Shown one piece after another: positions 19,257 through 28,850 of a stretch of 64,000 nt of DNA (position 1 is the stretch's first letter; each line of letters starts with the position of its first letter). The stretch comes from Pantoea rwandensis. GTDB lineage: Bacteria; Pseudomonadota; Gammaproteobacteria; Enterobacterales; Enterobacteriaceae. Where the stretch lies: the NCBI RefSeq assembly GCF_000759475.1, contig NZ_CP009454.1:1674001-1738000 (forward strand), read 5' to 3'. The notes under the pieces were generated by a model. That model worked only from the letters and a program-made list of their open reading frames with translations. It searched no databases and was not told the origin of the DNA. Made by a program: the position numbers and the translations under genes.

Positions 19257-20378
19257 ATGCATAACGAAGCACCCATTATCCGTCGCAAATCAACACGGAT
19301 TTACGTCGGCAAGGTGCCGGTTGGTGATGGTGCGCCCATTGCCGTTCAGTCAATGACCAACACCCGCACCACGGATGTGGACGCCACGGTTAACCAGATT
19401 CGCCAGCTTGAGCGTGTCGGTGTCGATATCGTGCGCGTCTCTGTTCCAACCATGGATGCGGCGGAAGCGTTCAAACTGATTAAGCAACAGGTCAATGTGC
19501 CGCTGGTGGCGGACATTCATTTTGACTATCGTATCGCACTGAAAGTCGCCGAATATGGCGTCGATTGCCTGCGCATCAACCCCGGCAATATCGGTAACAA
19601 TGAGCGTATCCGCCAGGTAGTGGATTGTGCCCGCCATTACAACATTCCTATTCGTATCGGCGTGAATGCCGGTTCACTGGAAAAAGATCTGCAGGAAAAA
19701 TACGGTGAGCCAACGCCACAGGCGCTGCTCGAATCCGCGATGCGCCATGTTGATCACCTTGATCGCCTCAACTTTGATCAGTTCAAAGTGAGTGTAAAAG
19801 CCTCTGACGTATTCCTTGCCGTTGAATCCTATCGTCTGCTGGCAAAAGCTATCGATCAGCCACTGCATCTCGGTATTACCGAAGCGGGTGGCGCGCGCGC
19901 CGGTTCAGTAAAATCAGCGATCGGCCTGGGCTTGCTGCTGGCGGAAGGGATCGGCGATACGCTGCGCATCTCTTTGGCGGCGGATCCGGTGGAAGAAGTC
20001 AAGGTCGGTTACGACATTCTGAAATCGCTGCGCATTCGCTCTCGCGGCATTAACTTTATTGCCTGCCCAACCTGTTCACGTCAGGAATTTGATGTGATCG
20101 GCACGGTGAATGCGCTGGAAGAACGTCTCGAAGACATCATCACGCCAATGGATATCTCGATTATTGGTTGTGTGGTGAACGGTCCTGGCGAAGCCACGGT
20201 TTCGACCATGGGCGTGACCGGCGGCAGCCGCAAAAGTGGTTTCTATGAAGACGGCGTGCGCCAGCGCGATCGCCTCGATAACGACAACATGATCGACCAG
20301 CTGGAAGCACGTATTCGTGCCAAGGCCAGCATGCTGGATGAAAGCCGCCGCATTAACGTGCAGCAGCTGGAAAAATAA
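19257..20378 (+). CDS. ispG: 4-hydroxy-3-methylbut-2-enyl diphosphate synthase IspG (GcpE)
   Basis: 373 aa [4Fe-4S] enzyme of the MEP isoprenoid pathway converting MEcPP to HMBPP. Cluster cysteines are visible in [10 protein letters not shown] (about 270-273) and [11 protein letters not shown] (about 305). The N-terminal TIM-barrel begins with the [16 protein letters not shown] segment. The start at 19257 follows GGAGAGAG; an upstream in-frame ATG (19242) adds only five unconserved residues. With only IscR/IscS left of the Isc system here, this essential Fe-S enzyme must be matured by another route. Confidence 0.97.
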   Translation: MHNEAPIIRRKSTRIYVGKVPVGDGAPIAVQSMTNTRTTDVDATVNQIRQLERVGVDIVRVSVPTMDAAEAFKLIKQQVNVPLVADIHFDYRIALKVAEYGVDCLRINPGNIGNNERIRQVVDCARHYNIPIRIGVNAGSLEKDLQEKYGEPTPQALLESAMRHVDHLDRLNFDQFKVSVKASDVFLAVESYRLLAKAIDQPLHLGITEAGGARAGSVKSAIGLGLLLAEGIGDTLRISLAADPVEEVKVGYDILKSLRIRSRGINFIACPTCSRQEFDVIGTVNALEERLEDIITPMDISIIGCVVNGPGEATVSTMGVTGGSRKSGFYEDGVRQRDRLDNDNMIDQLEARIRAKASMLDESRRINVQQLEK

Positions 20379-20484
20379 AGGACGGTGCGCGCCCGCCGCG
20401 CGCCAGTTTGTGATTGAACCTGTGCGGTTTCATCCTCATAAGGTATGATGCCGGACAGGTTTTTTTGTATTAAGAGATTCTAAC

Positions 20485-21759
20485 GTGGCGAAGAATATTC
20501 AAGCGATCCGTGGGATGAACGACTACCTGCCGGCGGACACCGCGATTTGGCAGCGTATTGAGGGCACCCTGAAGCAGGTGCTGGCCAGTTATGGCTTTAG
20601 TGAAATCCGTTTGCCGATTGTAGAGCAGACCCCGCTGTTTAAACGCGCTATCGGTGAAGTCACCGATGTGGTTGAAAAAGAGATGTACACCTTTGACGAC
20701 CGCAACGGTGAAAGTCTGACCCTGCGTCCGGAAGGCACGGCAGGCTGTGTGCGCGCCGGTATTGAGCATGGTCTGCTGTACAATCAGGAACAGCGTCTGT
20801 GGTACATCGGTCCGATGTTCCGCTATGAGCGTCCGCAGAAAGGCCGTTACCGCCAGTTCCATCAGATTGGTGCGGAAGTGTTTGGTCTGCAAGGCCCGGA
20901 CATCGATGCTGAACTGATTATGATGACCGCGCGCTGGTGGAAAGCGTTAGGTATCGCTGAACACGTGAGTCTCGAACTCAACTCTATTGGTTCACTGGAA
21001 GCACGCGCAAACTACCGCGATGCGCTGGTGGCCTTCCTTGAGCAGCATAAAGACAAACTGGATGAAGATTGCAAACGTCGTATGTATAGCAATCCGTTGC
21101 GTGTACTCGACAGCAAAAATCCTGACATCCAGCTGTTGCTGAACGATGCGCCGACACTGAATGAATATCTCGATGAAGACTCACGCGCGCACTTCGACGG
21201 GCTGTGCAGCCTGCTGAATGACGCGGGTATTGCTTACACCGTGAACCAGCGTCTGGTGCGTGGCCTCGATTACTACAACCGCACCGTGTTTGAGTGGGTG
21301 ACCAACAGCTTAGGTTCACAGGGCACCGTCTGTGCCGGTGGACGCTACGATGGTCTGGTTGAACAGCTGGGTGGTCGCGCTACGCCAGCGGTCGGTTTTG
21401 CCATGGGTCTTGAGCGTTTGGTATTGCTGGTTCAAGCGGTTAATCCAGAATTTGAACCGACGCGCATTGTTGATGTCTATGTTATCGCTTCGGGGCAGGG
21501 CGTTCAGTCCGCCGCGATGCAACTGGCGGAAAAACTGCGTGATGCAGATCCGGCGCTGAAGCTGATGACCAACTTCGGTGGTGGTAACTTCAAGAAGCAG
21601 TTTGGCCGTGCAGACAAGTGGGGCGCACGCATTGCGCTGGTGCTGGGCGAAGACGAAGTGAAAGCGGGCCAGGTGGTGATTAAAAACCTGAGCACTGGCG
21701 ATCAACAAACCGTTGCCCAAAGCGAAGCCGCTGCGACATTGCGCACGCTGCTGCAGTAA
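20485..21759 (+). CDS. hisS: Histidyl-tRNA synthetase
   Basis: 424 aa class II synthetase charging tRNA-His. Motif 2 ([21 protein letters not shown], about residues 110-130), the histidine-specific [15 protein letters not shown] (about 258-272) and motif 3 ([10 protein letters not shown], about 304-313) are visible. The C-terminal anticodon-binding domain covers about residues 330-424. Translation starts at GTG 20485, giving [16 protein letters not shown], the family N-terminus. The upstream AAGAGATT is a modest RBS. It is followed 39 bp later by yfgM, as in E. coli. Confidence 0.97.
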   Translation: MAKNIQAIRGMNDYLPADTAIWQRIEGTLKQVLASYGFSEIRLPIVEQTPLFKRAIGEVTDVVEKEMYTFDDRNGESLTLRPEGTAGCVRAGIEHGLLYNQEQRLWYIGPMFRYERPQKGRYRQFHQIGAEVFGLQGPDIDAELIMMTARWWKALGIAEHVSLELNSIGSLEARANYRDALVAFLEQHKDKLDEDCKRRMYSNPLRVLDSKNPDIQLLLNDAPTLNEYLDEDSRAHFDGLCSLLNDAGIAYTVNQRLVRGLDYYNRTVFEWVTNSLGSQGTVCAGGRYDGLVEQLGGRATPAVGFAMGLERLVLLVQAVNPEFEPTRIVDVYVIASGQGVQSAAMQLAEKLRDADPALKLMTNFGGGNFKKQFGRADKWGARIALVLGEDEVKAGQVVIKNLSTGDQQTVAQSEAAATLRTLLQ

Positions 21760-21798
21760 ACGCAGCACTGCAACAGCCATTTAAAGGAGAGGGATTGC

Positions 21799-22416
21799 GT
21801 GGAAGTTTACAGCAACGAAAACGAACAGGTTGACGCACTGCGTCAGTTCTTTGCGAATAACGGCAAAGCGCTGGCTGTGGGTGTGATCATCGGCATTGCT
21901 GCACTGGGTGGCTGGCGTTTCTGGACCAGTCATCAGGATGGTGCGGATAAAGCTGCGTCGGCACAGTATCAACAACTGACCACCGCGATGCAGGCGGACA
22001 AGCCGCAAACGCTGGAAGCGGTTGCCGCCTTTGCCAATGAAAATAACAACACTTATGGCGCACTGGCTTCGCTCGATTTAGCGAAACAGTACGTTGAAGC
22101 GAATCAGTTAGATAAAGCCATTACGCTGCTTCAGAGCGGGCTGAAAGATACCAAAGATGCCAACCTGCAGGCGGTGATTAACCTGCGTCTGGCGCGCATT
22201 CAACTGCAGCAAAATCAGGCCGATGCCGCACTTTCAACCCTTAACAATGTTAAGGGTGATGGCTGGACAGCCATTATTGCGGACATTCGTGGCGAAGCAC
22301 TGCTGAGCAAAGGCGACAAGCAGGGCGCACGTGATGCCTGGAGCAAAGGTGCTGAATCGCAGGCCTCTCCTGCGTTGAAGCAAATTCTGCAGATGAAGAT
22401 GAATAACTTAAGTTAA
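21799..22416 (+). CDS. yfgM: YfgM, ancillary SecYEG translocon TPR protein
   Basis: 205 aa inner-membrane protein with one N-terminal helix (about residues 24-44, ALAVGVIIGIAALGGWRFW) and a periplasmic TPR domain (about 50-205, YGALASLDLAKQYVEANQLDKA). In E. coli it associates with PpiD at SecYEG and affects periplasmic chaperone networks and Rcs signalling. It starts at GTG 21799 behind AAGGAGAGGG, a very strong ribosome-binding site. It lies in an apparent hisS–yfgM–bamB operon with 19 bp to bamB. Confidence 0.93.
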   Translation: MEVYSNENEQVDALRQFFANNGKALAVGVIIGIAALGGWRFWTSHQDGADKAASAQYQQLTTAMQADKPQTLEAVAAFANENNNTYGALASLDLAKQYVEANQLDKAITLLQSGLKDTKDANLQAVINLRLARIQLQQNQADAALSTLNNVKGDGWTAIIADIRGEALLSKGDKQGARDAWSKGAESQASPALKQILQMKMNNLS

Positions 22417-22435
22417 GCCAGTCAAGAGAGCGCAC

Positions 22436-23617
22436 ATGGAATTACGTAAATACCTGCTGCCAGGGCTGATTTCAGTCACTCTGCTCAGCGGTTGCTCGCT
22501 GTTCAGCGGCGAAGAAGATGTAGTAAAAATGGCTCCGCTGCCGAAAGTGGAAAACCAGTTTACGCCACAGACTGCCTGGAGCACCTCTGTGGGTGATGGC
22601 GTTGGCGATTTCTATTCCAATCTGCATCCGGCCTGGCAGGACGGCACCGTCTATGCGGCCGACCGCTTTGGCGTAGTAAAAGCCCTGGATGCCAGCAACG
22701 GTAAAGAGAAATGGAAAGTCGATCTCTCTGAGAAAACCGGCTTCTTCTCGAAAAACATCTCAGCTCTTCTCTCTGGCGGCATCACCGCTACCAGCGATCG
22801 CATCTATATCGGCAGCGAGCGCGGCCAGGTCTTTGCACTGAACAATAGCGATGGCAGCATCGCCTGGCAGACGAAAGTCGCCGGTGAAGCGTTGTCGCGT
22901 CCAGTCGTGAGCGATGGCCTGGTGCTGATCCACACCAGCAACGGTATGTTGCAGGGGCTGGACCAGAGCACTGGCGCGATCAAGTGGAGCGTGAACCTCG
23001 ATATGCCTGCGCTGTCACTGCGCGGTGAATCTGCGCCGACCGTGGCATTCGGTGGTGCGATTGTCGGTGGTGACAATGGCCGCGTGAGCGCAGTGATCAT
23101 GAACCAGGGGCAGTTGATTTGGCAGCAGCGTATTTCGCAGCCAAGCGGCGCAACAGAGATTGATCGTCTGAGCGATGTGGATACGACGCCAGTTGTGGTT
23201 AACGGTGTGATCTACGCGCTGGCTTACAACGGCAATCTGACCGCGCTGGAACTGCGTTCAGGCCAGATTCTGTGGAAACGCGAAATCGGCGGCGTGAAAG
23301 ACATGGTGGTTGATGCGGGTCGTATTTACCTGGTCGATCAGGATGACCGTGTGATTGCCCTCAATGCCGACGGTGGCGTGGCCATCTGGCGTCAGAGCGA
23401 TCTGCTGCATCGCAACCTGACTTCACCAGCGCTGTTTAACGGTTATCTGGTGGTCGGCGATAGCGAAGGCTATGTGCACTGGATCAACACCCTGGACGGG
23501 CGCTTTGTTGCGCAGCAGAAACTGGACAGCGATGGCTTCCAGACTGACCCGGTGGTTGCGGGTGACAAGCTGCTGATCCAGGCGAAGGGCGGCGAAGTTT
23601 ACGCCATCACTCGTTAA
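22436..23617 (+). CDS. bamB: Outer-membrane assembly lipoprotein BamB
   Basis: 393 aa lipoprotein of the BAM complex, which inserts beta-barrel proteins into the outer membrane. The signal peptide ends at LLSGC (Cys about residue 20). The mature part is an eight-bladed propeller of PQQ/WD-like repeats: GVVKALDASNGKEKWKVDL, GQVFALNNSDGSIAWQTKV, GMLQGLDQSTGAIKWSVNL, GNLTALELRSGQILWKREI and so on. Length equals E. coli BamB (392). It is followed by a terminator and then der under its own promoter region. Confidence 0.97.
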   Translation: MELRKYLLPGLISVTLLSGCSLFSGEEDVVKMAPLPKVENQFTPQTAWSTSVGDGVGDFYSNLHPAWQDGTVYAADRFGVVKALDASNGKEKWKVDLSEKTGFFSKNISALLSGGITATSDRIYIGSERGQVFALNNSDGSIAWQTKVAGEALSRPVVSDGLVLIHTSNGMLQGLDQSTGAIKWSVNLDMPALSLRGESAPTVAFGGAIVGGDNGRVSAVIMNQGQLIWQQRISQPSGATEIDRLSDVDTTPVVVNGVIYALAYNGNLTALELRSGQILWKREIGGVKDMVVDAGRIYLVDQDDRVIALNADGGVAIWRQSDLLHRNLTSPALFNGYLVVGDSEGYVHWINTLDGRFVAQQKLDSDGFQTDPVVAGDKLLIQAKGGEVYAITR

Positions 23618-23655
23618 GATTGGGCTTTGCAGGAACCGGCTTCCTGCTCGCTAAT

Positions 23656-23690
23656 ACGGCTCCTGATTCGTCAGGGGCCGTTTCGTTTTT
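23656..23690 (+). terminator. Terminator after bamB
   Basis: An 11-bp near-perfect stem (23656-23666 with 23671-23681, ACGGCTCCTGA/TCAGGGGCCGT) with a TTCG loop is followed by TTCGTTTTT. Confidence 0.85.
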
Positions 23691-23794
23691 AGTCAGGCAT
23701 GGTATTCTTAGCGCCTTCAGCCTGACGCCTTCTGGCAAATGTCGTTATAATCACGCCATTCGGGCGATTTATTTTTAAAACTGAGGCAAGTGTT

Positions 23795-25288
23795 ATGGTA
23801 CCTGTGGTCGCGCTGGTTGGGCGTCCCAATGTGGGAAAATCTACGCTATTTAACCGCTTAACGCGCACTCGTGATGCGCTGGTAGCGGATTTTCCTGGAC
23901 TGACTCGCGATCGCAAATATGGTCGCGCCGAAGTGGAAGGGCGCGAATTCATTGTTATTGATACCGGCGGTATTGATGGCACCGAGGAAGGCGTCGAAAA
24001 CCGCATGGCAGAACAATCGCTGCTGGCGATTGAAGAAGCGGATGTGGTGCTGTTCCTGGTGGATGCGCGTGCGGGTGTGATGCCGGCCGATCAACAGATC
24101 GCCAATCACCTGCGTTCGCGCGAAAAAGCCACCTTCCTGGTGGCGAACAAAACTGACGGTCTCGATCCTGATGCCGCCGTGCTGGATTTCTATGCGCTGG
24201 GCTTGGGTGACATTCATCCGATTGCGGCTTCGCACGGTCGCGGTGTGAACAACCTGCTTGAAGCTGCGTTGCTGCCATGGATGGAAGAAGCCGTTCCAGA
24301 AGTGGAGTTGACGGAAGAAGAAGAAAACGCCGCTTATTGGGCCGCGTTAGAAGAAGAAGAGGACGAGAAGGCGCTGGCGGAAGAGGAAGAAGAAAACTTC
24401 GACCCGACCACATTGCCGATCAAACTGGCTATCGTTGGCCGTCCTAACGTCGGCAAGTCAACGCTGACTAACCGCATCCTGGGTGAAGACCGCGTCGTGG
24501 TCTTCGACATGCCGGGCACCACGCGTGACAGCATCTACATTCCAATGGAACGTGACGAGCGCGAGTATGTGTTGATTGATACCGCTGGTGTGCGTAAACG
24601 CGGAAAAATCACCGAAACCGTAGAGAAATTCTCTGTCATCAAAACGCTGCAGGCCATTGAAGATGCCAACGTGGTGATGCTGGTGATTGATGCACGTGAA
24701 GGCATTTCCGATCAGGATCTCTCATTGCTCGGCTTTATCCTGAACAGCGGTCGTTCATTGGTGATCGTGGTCAACAAGTGGGATGGCATGACGCAGGAAG
24801 CGCGTGATGAAGTGAAAGAGATGCTGGACTTCCGTCTTGGCTTTATCGATTTCGCGCGCATTCACTTTATCTCGGCGCTGCACGGCAGTGGCGTAGGTAA
24901 CCTGTTCGAATCCGTGACCGAAGCTTACGACTGTTCGACCAAACGTGTCGGCACCGCTATGCTGACGCGCATCATGACTATGGCTTCTGACGACCATCAG
25001 CCGCCGCTGGTGCGTGGTCGCCGCGTGAAGCTGAAGTATGCCCATGCTGGTGGTTACAACCCACCGATCGTGGTGATTCACGGTAATCAGGTGAAGGATC
25101 TGCCCGATTCCTACAAACGTTACCTGATGAACTACTTCCGTCGTTCACTCAACGTAATGGGTACACCGATTCGCATTCAGTTTAAAGAAGGCGACAACCC
25201 GTACGCGGGCAAACGTAACCTGCTGACACCGACGCAGCAGCGCAAACGCCAGCGACTGATGTCGCATCTGAAGAAGAACAAGCGTTAA
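23795..25288 (+). CDS. der: Ribosome assembly GTPase Der (EngA)
   Basis: 497 aa protein with two tandem GTPase domains and a C-terminal KH-like domain, needed for 50S subunit maturation. P-loops GRPNVGKST occur at about residues 8-16 and 213-221. Each is followed by its DxxG (DTGG; DTAG) and NKxD (NKTD; NKWD) motifs. Between the domains is a very acidic linker (about residues 170-205, rich in Glu), as in E. coli Der. The KH-like domain spans about 385-480 and the tail is basic. It stands alone between bamB and the PQQ dehydrogenase. Confidence 0.98.
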   Translation: MVPVVALVGRPNVGKSTLFNRLTRTRDALVADFPGLTRDRKYGRAEVEGREFIVIDTGGIDGTEEGVENRMAEQSLLAIEEADVVLFLVDARAGVMPADQQIANHLRSREKATFLVANKTDGLDPDAAVLDFYALGLGDIHPIAASHGRGVNNLLEAALLPWMEEAVPEVELTEEEENAAYWAALEEEEDEKALAEEEEENFDPTTLPIKLAIVGRPNVGKSTLTNRILGEDRVVVFDMPGTTRDSIYIPMERDEREYVLIDTAGVRKRGKITETVEKFSVIKTLQAIEDANVVMLVIDAREGISDQDLSLLGFILNSGRSLVIVVNKWDGMTQEARDEVKEMLDFRLGFIDFARIHFISALHGSGVGNLFESVTEAYDCSTKRVGTAMLTRIMTMASDDHQPPLVRGRRVKLKYAHAGGYNPPIVVIHGNQVKDLPDSYKRYLMNYFRRSLNVMGTPIRIQFKEGDNPYAGKRNLLTPTQQRKRQRLMSHLKKNKR

Positions 25289-25295
25289 TCTGATG

Positions 25296-25322
25296 AGGGC
25301 CCTGATGGGGCCCTTTTTTTTG
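25296..25322 (+). terminator. Terminator after der
   Basis: A 7-bp GC stem AGGGCCC (25296-25302) / GGGCCCT (25308-25314) is followed by eight T. Confidence 0.88.
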
Positions 25323-25708
25323 CCCCCACCGCACGATTCCAGCGATATATCCCACTCTGACTTCTTCTTAACATCAAAAATTACACTTTGATTCAGCCTC
25401 ATATTTATTAATAACTTATGACTGGTTTTGTAGCAAAAATGCTATTGCCCAGTAACTCCTTCGTTATGGATGTTCACTTTCTAATGAACCAGGTGGTACA
25501 ATCCTGCCGCCTTGTAGCGAGAATCGCTCTCACCTGCGATGTGTCCTTGCTCACAAGCGCCGAATTACGGGCATTGCACCCGTACCAATAGATATAAAAT
25601 AAAGCGTAACGGATTGGTTCCTGTCCCCCATCGTTGGCAGGAGCATTGTTACCGGCTACAGCCTGTTAGCCGGCACCAGCGCGTTATTTTTTCAGGAGAG
25701 TTTTTGTT
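25323..25708 (+). promoter_or_regulatory. Long upstream region of the PQQ dehydrogenase gene
   Basis: No supported gene lies in these 386 bp. The left half is AT-rich and could hold the promoter. Near the gene is a 7-bp stem (CCGGCTA 25652-25658, TAGCCGG 25667-25673), followed at 25684-25690 by a short T-run, then the RBS CAGGAGAG. The hairpin might attenuate transcription; that is a guess. Confidence 0.4.
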
Positions 25709-28147
25709 ATGGCAGAAAATTCCGCTCGTCCCTCCAAAGGGTTGAGTATCTGGTCTGTATTGTTCGGGCTGGTCCTGCTGGCTGTCGGTCTGTTCTTCGC
25801 GATCGGCGGTGGCAAGTTGGTCGCTCTGGGCGGCAGCTGGTACTTCCTCATTTCCGGTATTGTGATGTTGCTGTCGGCGATTCAGTTCTTCCGCCGCAAA
25901 TCATCCGCCGTGACCCTGTTTATTCTGGTCTTCGTTGGCACCCTGATTTGGGCGCTGTTCGATGCGGGCTTCCATTTCTGGCAGTTGGTTTCACGCCTGA
26001 TGGTACCTGCGGGCCTGATGCTGCTGGCCTTCCTGACCTGGCCAGCGCTGCGTAAACGCGAAGGCAAAAACCCTCTGGCCAAAGTTTCTTATGTGCTCTC
26101 AGCGGTCATCGCTGTCGGCATGGTGGTCACTTTCGTGCAGATGTTCCAGCCGCACCCAACCGTCGCGTTCGACGGCAAACAGCTGCCGCTGATTCCTGTC
26201 GACAAGTCTAAGCCACAGCAAGACTGGAGCAGCTACGGCCGTACGCCTGAAGGTGACCGTTTTGCGGCGATCGACCAGATCACCCGTGACAACGTCAAAG
26301 ATCTCCAGGTTGCCTGGACCTTCCACACTGGCGATACCCCAATCAGCCCAACCGGTAACGGCGCGGAAGATCAGGAAACCCCGCTGCAGGTGGGCAACAC
26401 CCTGTACCTTTGCACCCCACACAACAACGTGATTGCGGTGGCAGCGGATACCGGTAAGCAGATCTGGAAGCGTGAAATCAACGCACAGGCTGAAGTGTGG
26501 AACCGCTGCCGTGGTCTGGCGTATTTCGATGCGACCAAACCGGTACAGCAGCCAAGCCAGCCGGGCTCAACACCGGTTCCTGCGCCAGTGCTGGCGGCAG
26601 GTGATACCTGTCAGCGTCGTATTCTGATGAACACCATCGATGCGCGTTTGATCGCTATCAATGCAGACAACGGTGAGTTCTGTGAAAACTTCGGCGACCA
26701 CGGTGTGGTTGACCTGAAAAAAGGTCTGGGTAAAGCGCCCGATCCGCAGTATCAGTTGACGTCTGCACCACAGCTGGCCGGTACCACCGTGGTGGTTGGC
26801 GGTCGTGTGGCAGATAACGTCCAGACCGATATGCCTGGTGGCGTTCTGCGCGGCTTTGACGTCATTACTGGTCAGATGCGTTGGGCGTTTGACCCAGGCA
26901 ATGATGACCCGAATGCCATCCTTATGCCGGGCAAAGACTACACCCGTAGTACCCCGAACTCATGGGCACCGATGTCATACGATCCGGCAATGAACACCGT
27001 GTTCCTGCCGATGGGTAGCTCGTCGGTGGATCTGTGGGGTGCGAATCGTACCAAACTGGATCACACCTACGGCGCATCAATTCTGGCGCTGGACGCGACT
27101 ACCGGTAAGCAAAAATGGGTTTATCAGACCGTACATAACGATCTGTGGGACTTCGACCTGCCAATGCAGCCGAGCCTGGTCGACTTCCCAATGAAGGATG
27201 GCACCACTAAGCCTGCCGTCGTTATCGGTGCAAAAACCGGTATGATTTGGGTGTTGGACCGTCTGACCGGCAAGCCTTTGACGAAAGTTGAAGAGCAGCC
27301 AATGCCGCAGGGTCACATCCCGAACGAGCAGTACACCAAAACACAGCCGCACTCAGTGGAAATGCCAAACATTGGCAATCAGAAACTGACCGAGTCTGAC
27401 ATGTGGGGTGCAACGCCGTTCGATCAGCTGGTGTGCCGTATTGCCTTCAAAGGCATGCGTTACGATGGCCTGTTCACCGTTCCGGATACTGACAAGTCAC
27501 TCAGCTTCCCAGGTTCACTGGGTGGTATGAACTGGGGCAGCATCTCGTTTGACCCGAACAACCAGTACATGTTCGTCAACGACATGCGTCTGGGCCTGTG
27601 GGTGCAGATGATTCCTCAGGACACCAGCAAAGATGCAGCCAGCAATGGCGGTGAAGCGATCAACACGGGTATGGGCGCCGTTCCGCTGAAAGGCACCCCT
27701 TACGCTGTTAACAAAAACCGCTTCATGTCTCCGCTGGGCATTCCGTGCCAGGCGCCGCCGTTCGGTACCTTGTCAGCCATCGACATGAAAACCCGTCAGA
27801 TCGTATGGCAGGTGCCAGTCGGTACCGTGCAGGATACCGGTCCATTCGGTATTAAGATGCGTGCACAAATGCCAATCGGCATGCCAACGCTGGGTGGCAC
27901 CTTAGCAACTCAGGGTGGCCTGGTGTTCATCGCCGGTACGCAGGATTACTATCTGCGCGCTTTCGATAGCTCAACCGGTAAAGAAGTGTGGAAAGCACGC
28001 CTGCCAGTCGGCAGTCAGGGCGGCCCAATCAGCTATGTTTCGCCGAAGAATGGCAAACAGTACATCCTGATCTCCGCAGGTGGCGCTCGTCAGTCACCAG
28101 ACCGTGGTGATTACGTGATTGCTTACGCGCTGCCAGACAGCAAGTAA
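25709..28147 (+). CDS. Membrane-bound PQQ-dependent dehydrogenase (glucose/quinate/shikimate family, Gcd-like)
   Basis: 812 aa quinoprotein that oxidises a sugar or cyclic polyol at the periplasmic face and feeds electrons to ubiquinone. Five N-terminal membrane helices fill about residues 14-155, followed by an eight-bladed PQQ propeller. The catalytic/PQQ segments DLWDFDLP (about 480) and GAKTGMIWVLDR (about 506-517) match the E. coli Gcd Asp466 and Lys493 regions. The E. coli His262 position (QHVTCRG) reads WNRCRG here (about residue 264), so the substrate may not be glucose. No pqq biosynthesis genes are in the window. E. coli has xseA close to der; this gene is an insertion in that interval. 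A terminator follows. Confidence 0.85.
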   Translation: MAENSARPSKGLSIWSVLFGLVLLAVGLFFAIGGGKLVALGGSWYFLISGIVMLLSAIQFFRRKSSAVTLFILVFVGTLIWALFDAGFHFWQLVSRLMVPAGLMLLAFLTWPALRKREGKNPLAKVSYVLSAVIAVGMVVTFVQMFQPHPTVAFDGKQLPLIPVDKSKPQQDWSSYGRTPEGDRFAAIDQITRDNVKDLQVAWTFHTGDTPISPTGNGAEDQETPLQVGNTLYLCTPHNNVIAVAADTGKQIWKREINAQAEVWNRCRGLAYFDATKPVQQPSQPGSTPVPAPVLAAGDTCQRRILMNTIDARLIAINADNGEFCENFGDHGVVDLKKGLGKAPDPQYQLTSAPQLAGTTVVVGGRVADNVQTDMPGGVLRGFDVITGQMRWAFDPGNDDPNAILMPGKDYTRSTPNSWAPMSYDPAMNTVFLPMGSSSVDLWGANRTKLDHTYGASILALDATTGKQKWVYQTVHNDLWDFDLPMQPSLVDFPMKDGTTKPAVVIGAKTGMIWVLDRLTGKPLTKVEEQPMPQGHIPNEQYTKTQPHSVEMPNIGNQKLTESDMWGATPFDQLVCRIAFKGMRYDGLFTVPDTDKSLSFPGSLGGMNWGSISFDPNNQYMFVNDMRLGLWVQMIPQDTSKDAASNGGEAINTGMGAVPLKGTPYAVNKNRFMSPLGIPCQAPPFGTLSAIDMKTRQIVWQVPVGTVQDTGPFGIKMRAQMPIGMPTLGGTLATQGGLVFIAGTQDYYLRAFDSSTGKEVWKARLPVGSQGGPISYVSPKNGKQYILISAGGARQSPDRGDYVIAYALPDSK

Positions 28148-28161
28148 GCCTCAGTAAGAAG

Positions 28162-28192
28162 AAAGGCCGACATCATGATGTCGGCCTTTTTT
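28162..28192 (+). terminator. Terminator after the PQQ dehydrogenase gene
   Basis: A perfect 28-bp palindrome (arms AAAGGCCGACATCA and TGATGTCGGCCTTT, 28162-28189) runs into T's. It could serve both strands, since the next gene converges on it. Confidence 0.88.
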
Positions 28193-28235
28193 TATTAACC
28201 TTCCGTGGCGTACTTCACTCCTTAAGGTACCTTAT

Positions 28236-28418
28236 TCACTGCTGCTTGGAGGGGCGACGGCTTTTTTGACCTCCTTTTCTTCCAGCTTCCCTGGCTCTTT
28301 CAGGATCGTTTCTGAAATTACCCCCACTGACTTTGCCGCCAGCACTGCCGGCTTCCCTGGCGCGCTCCGGGTCCTCTGCAAAGTTCCCGGCACCACCTCG
28401 TTGCTTTTTTTGTGTCAT
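28236..28418 (-). CDS. KGG-motif stress-induced small protein (YciG/con-10 like)
   Basis: 60 aa, highly hydrophilic, made of two repeats of the form GGAGNFAEDPERAREAG(S/R)(A/K)GG, which is the stress-induced KGG repeat of YciG, YmdF and fungal con-10. The E. coli homologues are under RpoS control and linked to stationary-phase stress and motility. The molecular function is unknown. A GAGG ribosome-binding site lies 8 bp before the ATG. It is convergent with the PQQ dehydrogenase gene. The RpoS link here is inference from the family. Confidence 0.85.
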   Translation of the reverse strand: MTQKKQRGGAGNFAEDPERAREAGSAGGKVSGGNFRNDPERAREAGRKGGQKSRRPSKQQ

Positions 28419-28523
28419 AGCAGAGACCTCATCTAAGGGTGTTTTCTTCGACGTGGACTAGCTAGCCACATTAATGATTATAGTCAGTAAGTTACAGGTT
28501 GCCTTTGGAGATCTCCGAGTTCT

Positions 28524-28850
28524 TCACTGGCCGTCGCGCCAAAGCGCCTCTAATTCAGGCGAGGCTGCGGTTTCAGGAATCAAAATCACGATGGAACCCG
28601 CTTCATGATGGGTGGCATAGGTGATTTGAATACGAAAATAACGCTGATCTCCGCGTCCCAGATTCGCCGCCTGATCTTCCGGTTCACCCAGCGGTAATGC
28701 CTGCTCCAGCACGTTACACACCCGCTGTTTTTGCGGTTCTGGCAGCTGTGCCAGAGCAAAGCGGCGCTCGCCTCGCAGGTTGGGGATAAAAGCAATGCCG
28801 CCTTCACGCGCCAGTTCGATAATGGCGTCATCAGTCAGTTTAATATTCAC
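28524..28850 (-). CDS. Emfourin-type protealysin inhibitor
   Basis: 108 aa cytosolic protein matching the protealysin-associated inhibitor (emfourin) family: conserved N-terminal half with IELAREGGIAFIPNLRGERRFAL (about residues 11-33) and a C-terminal half with YFRIQITYATHHEAGSIVILIPE. No signal peptide. Its start overlaps the protease stop by 4 bp (ATGA), as in the Serratia protealysin operon, where the protease precedes its inhibitor. It presumably blocks the M4 peptidase within the cell. Identification rests on gene pairing plus sequence resemblance recalled from that system. Confidence 0.8.
   Translation of the reverse strand: MNIKLTDDAIIELAREGGIAFIPNLRGERRFALAQLPEPQKQRVCNVLEQALPLGEPEDQAANLGRGDQRYFRIQITYATHHEAGSIVILIPETAASPELEALWRDGQ

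Noticed and set aside
25539..25745. 68-codon frame before the PQQ dehydrogenase
   Set aside because: Overlaps the real start and RBS, no family resemblance.
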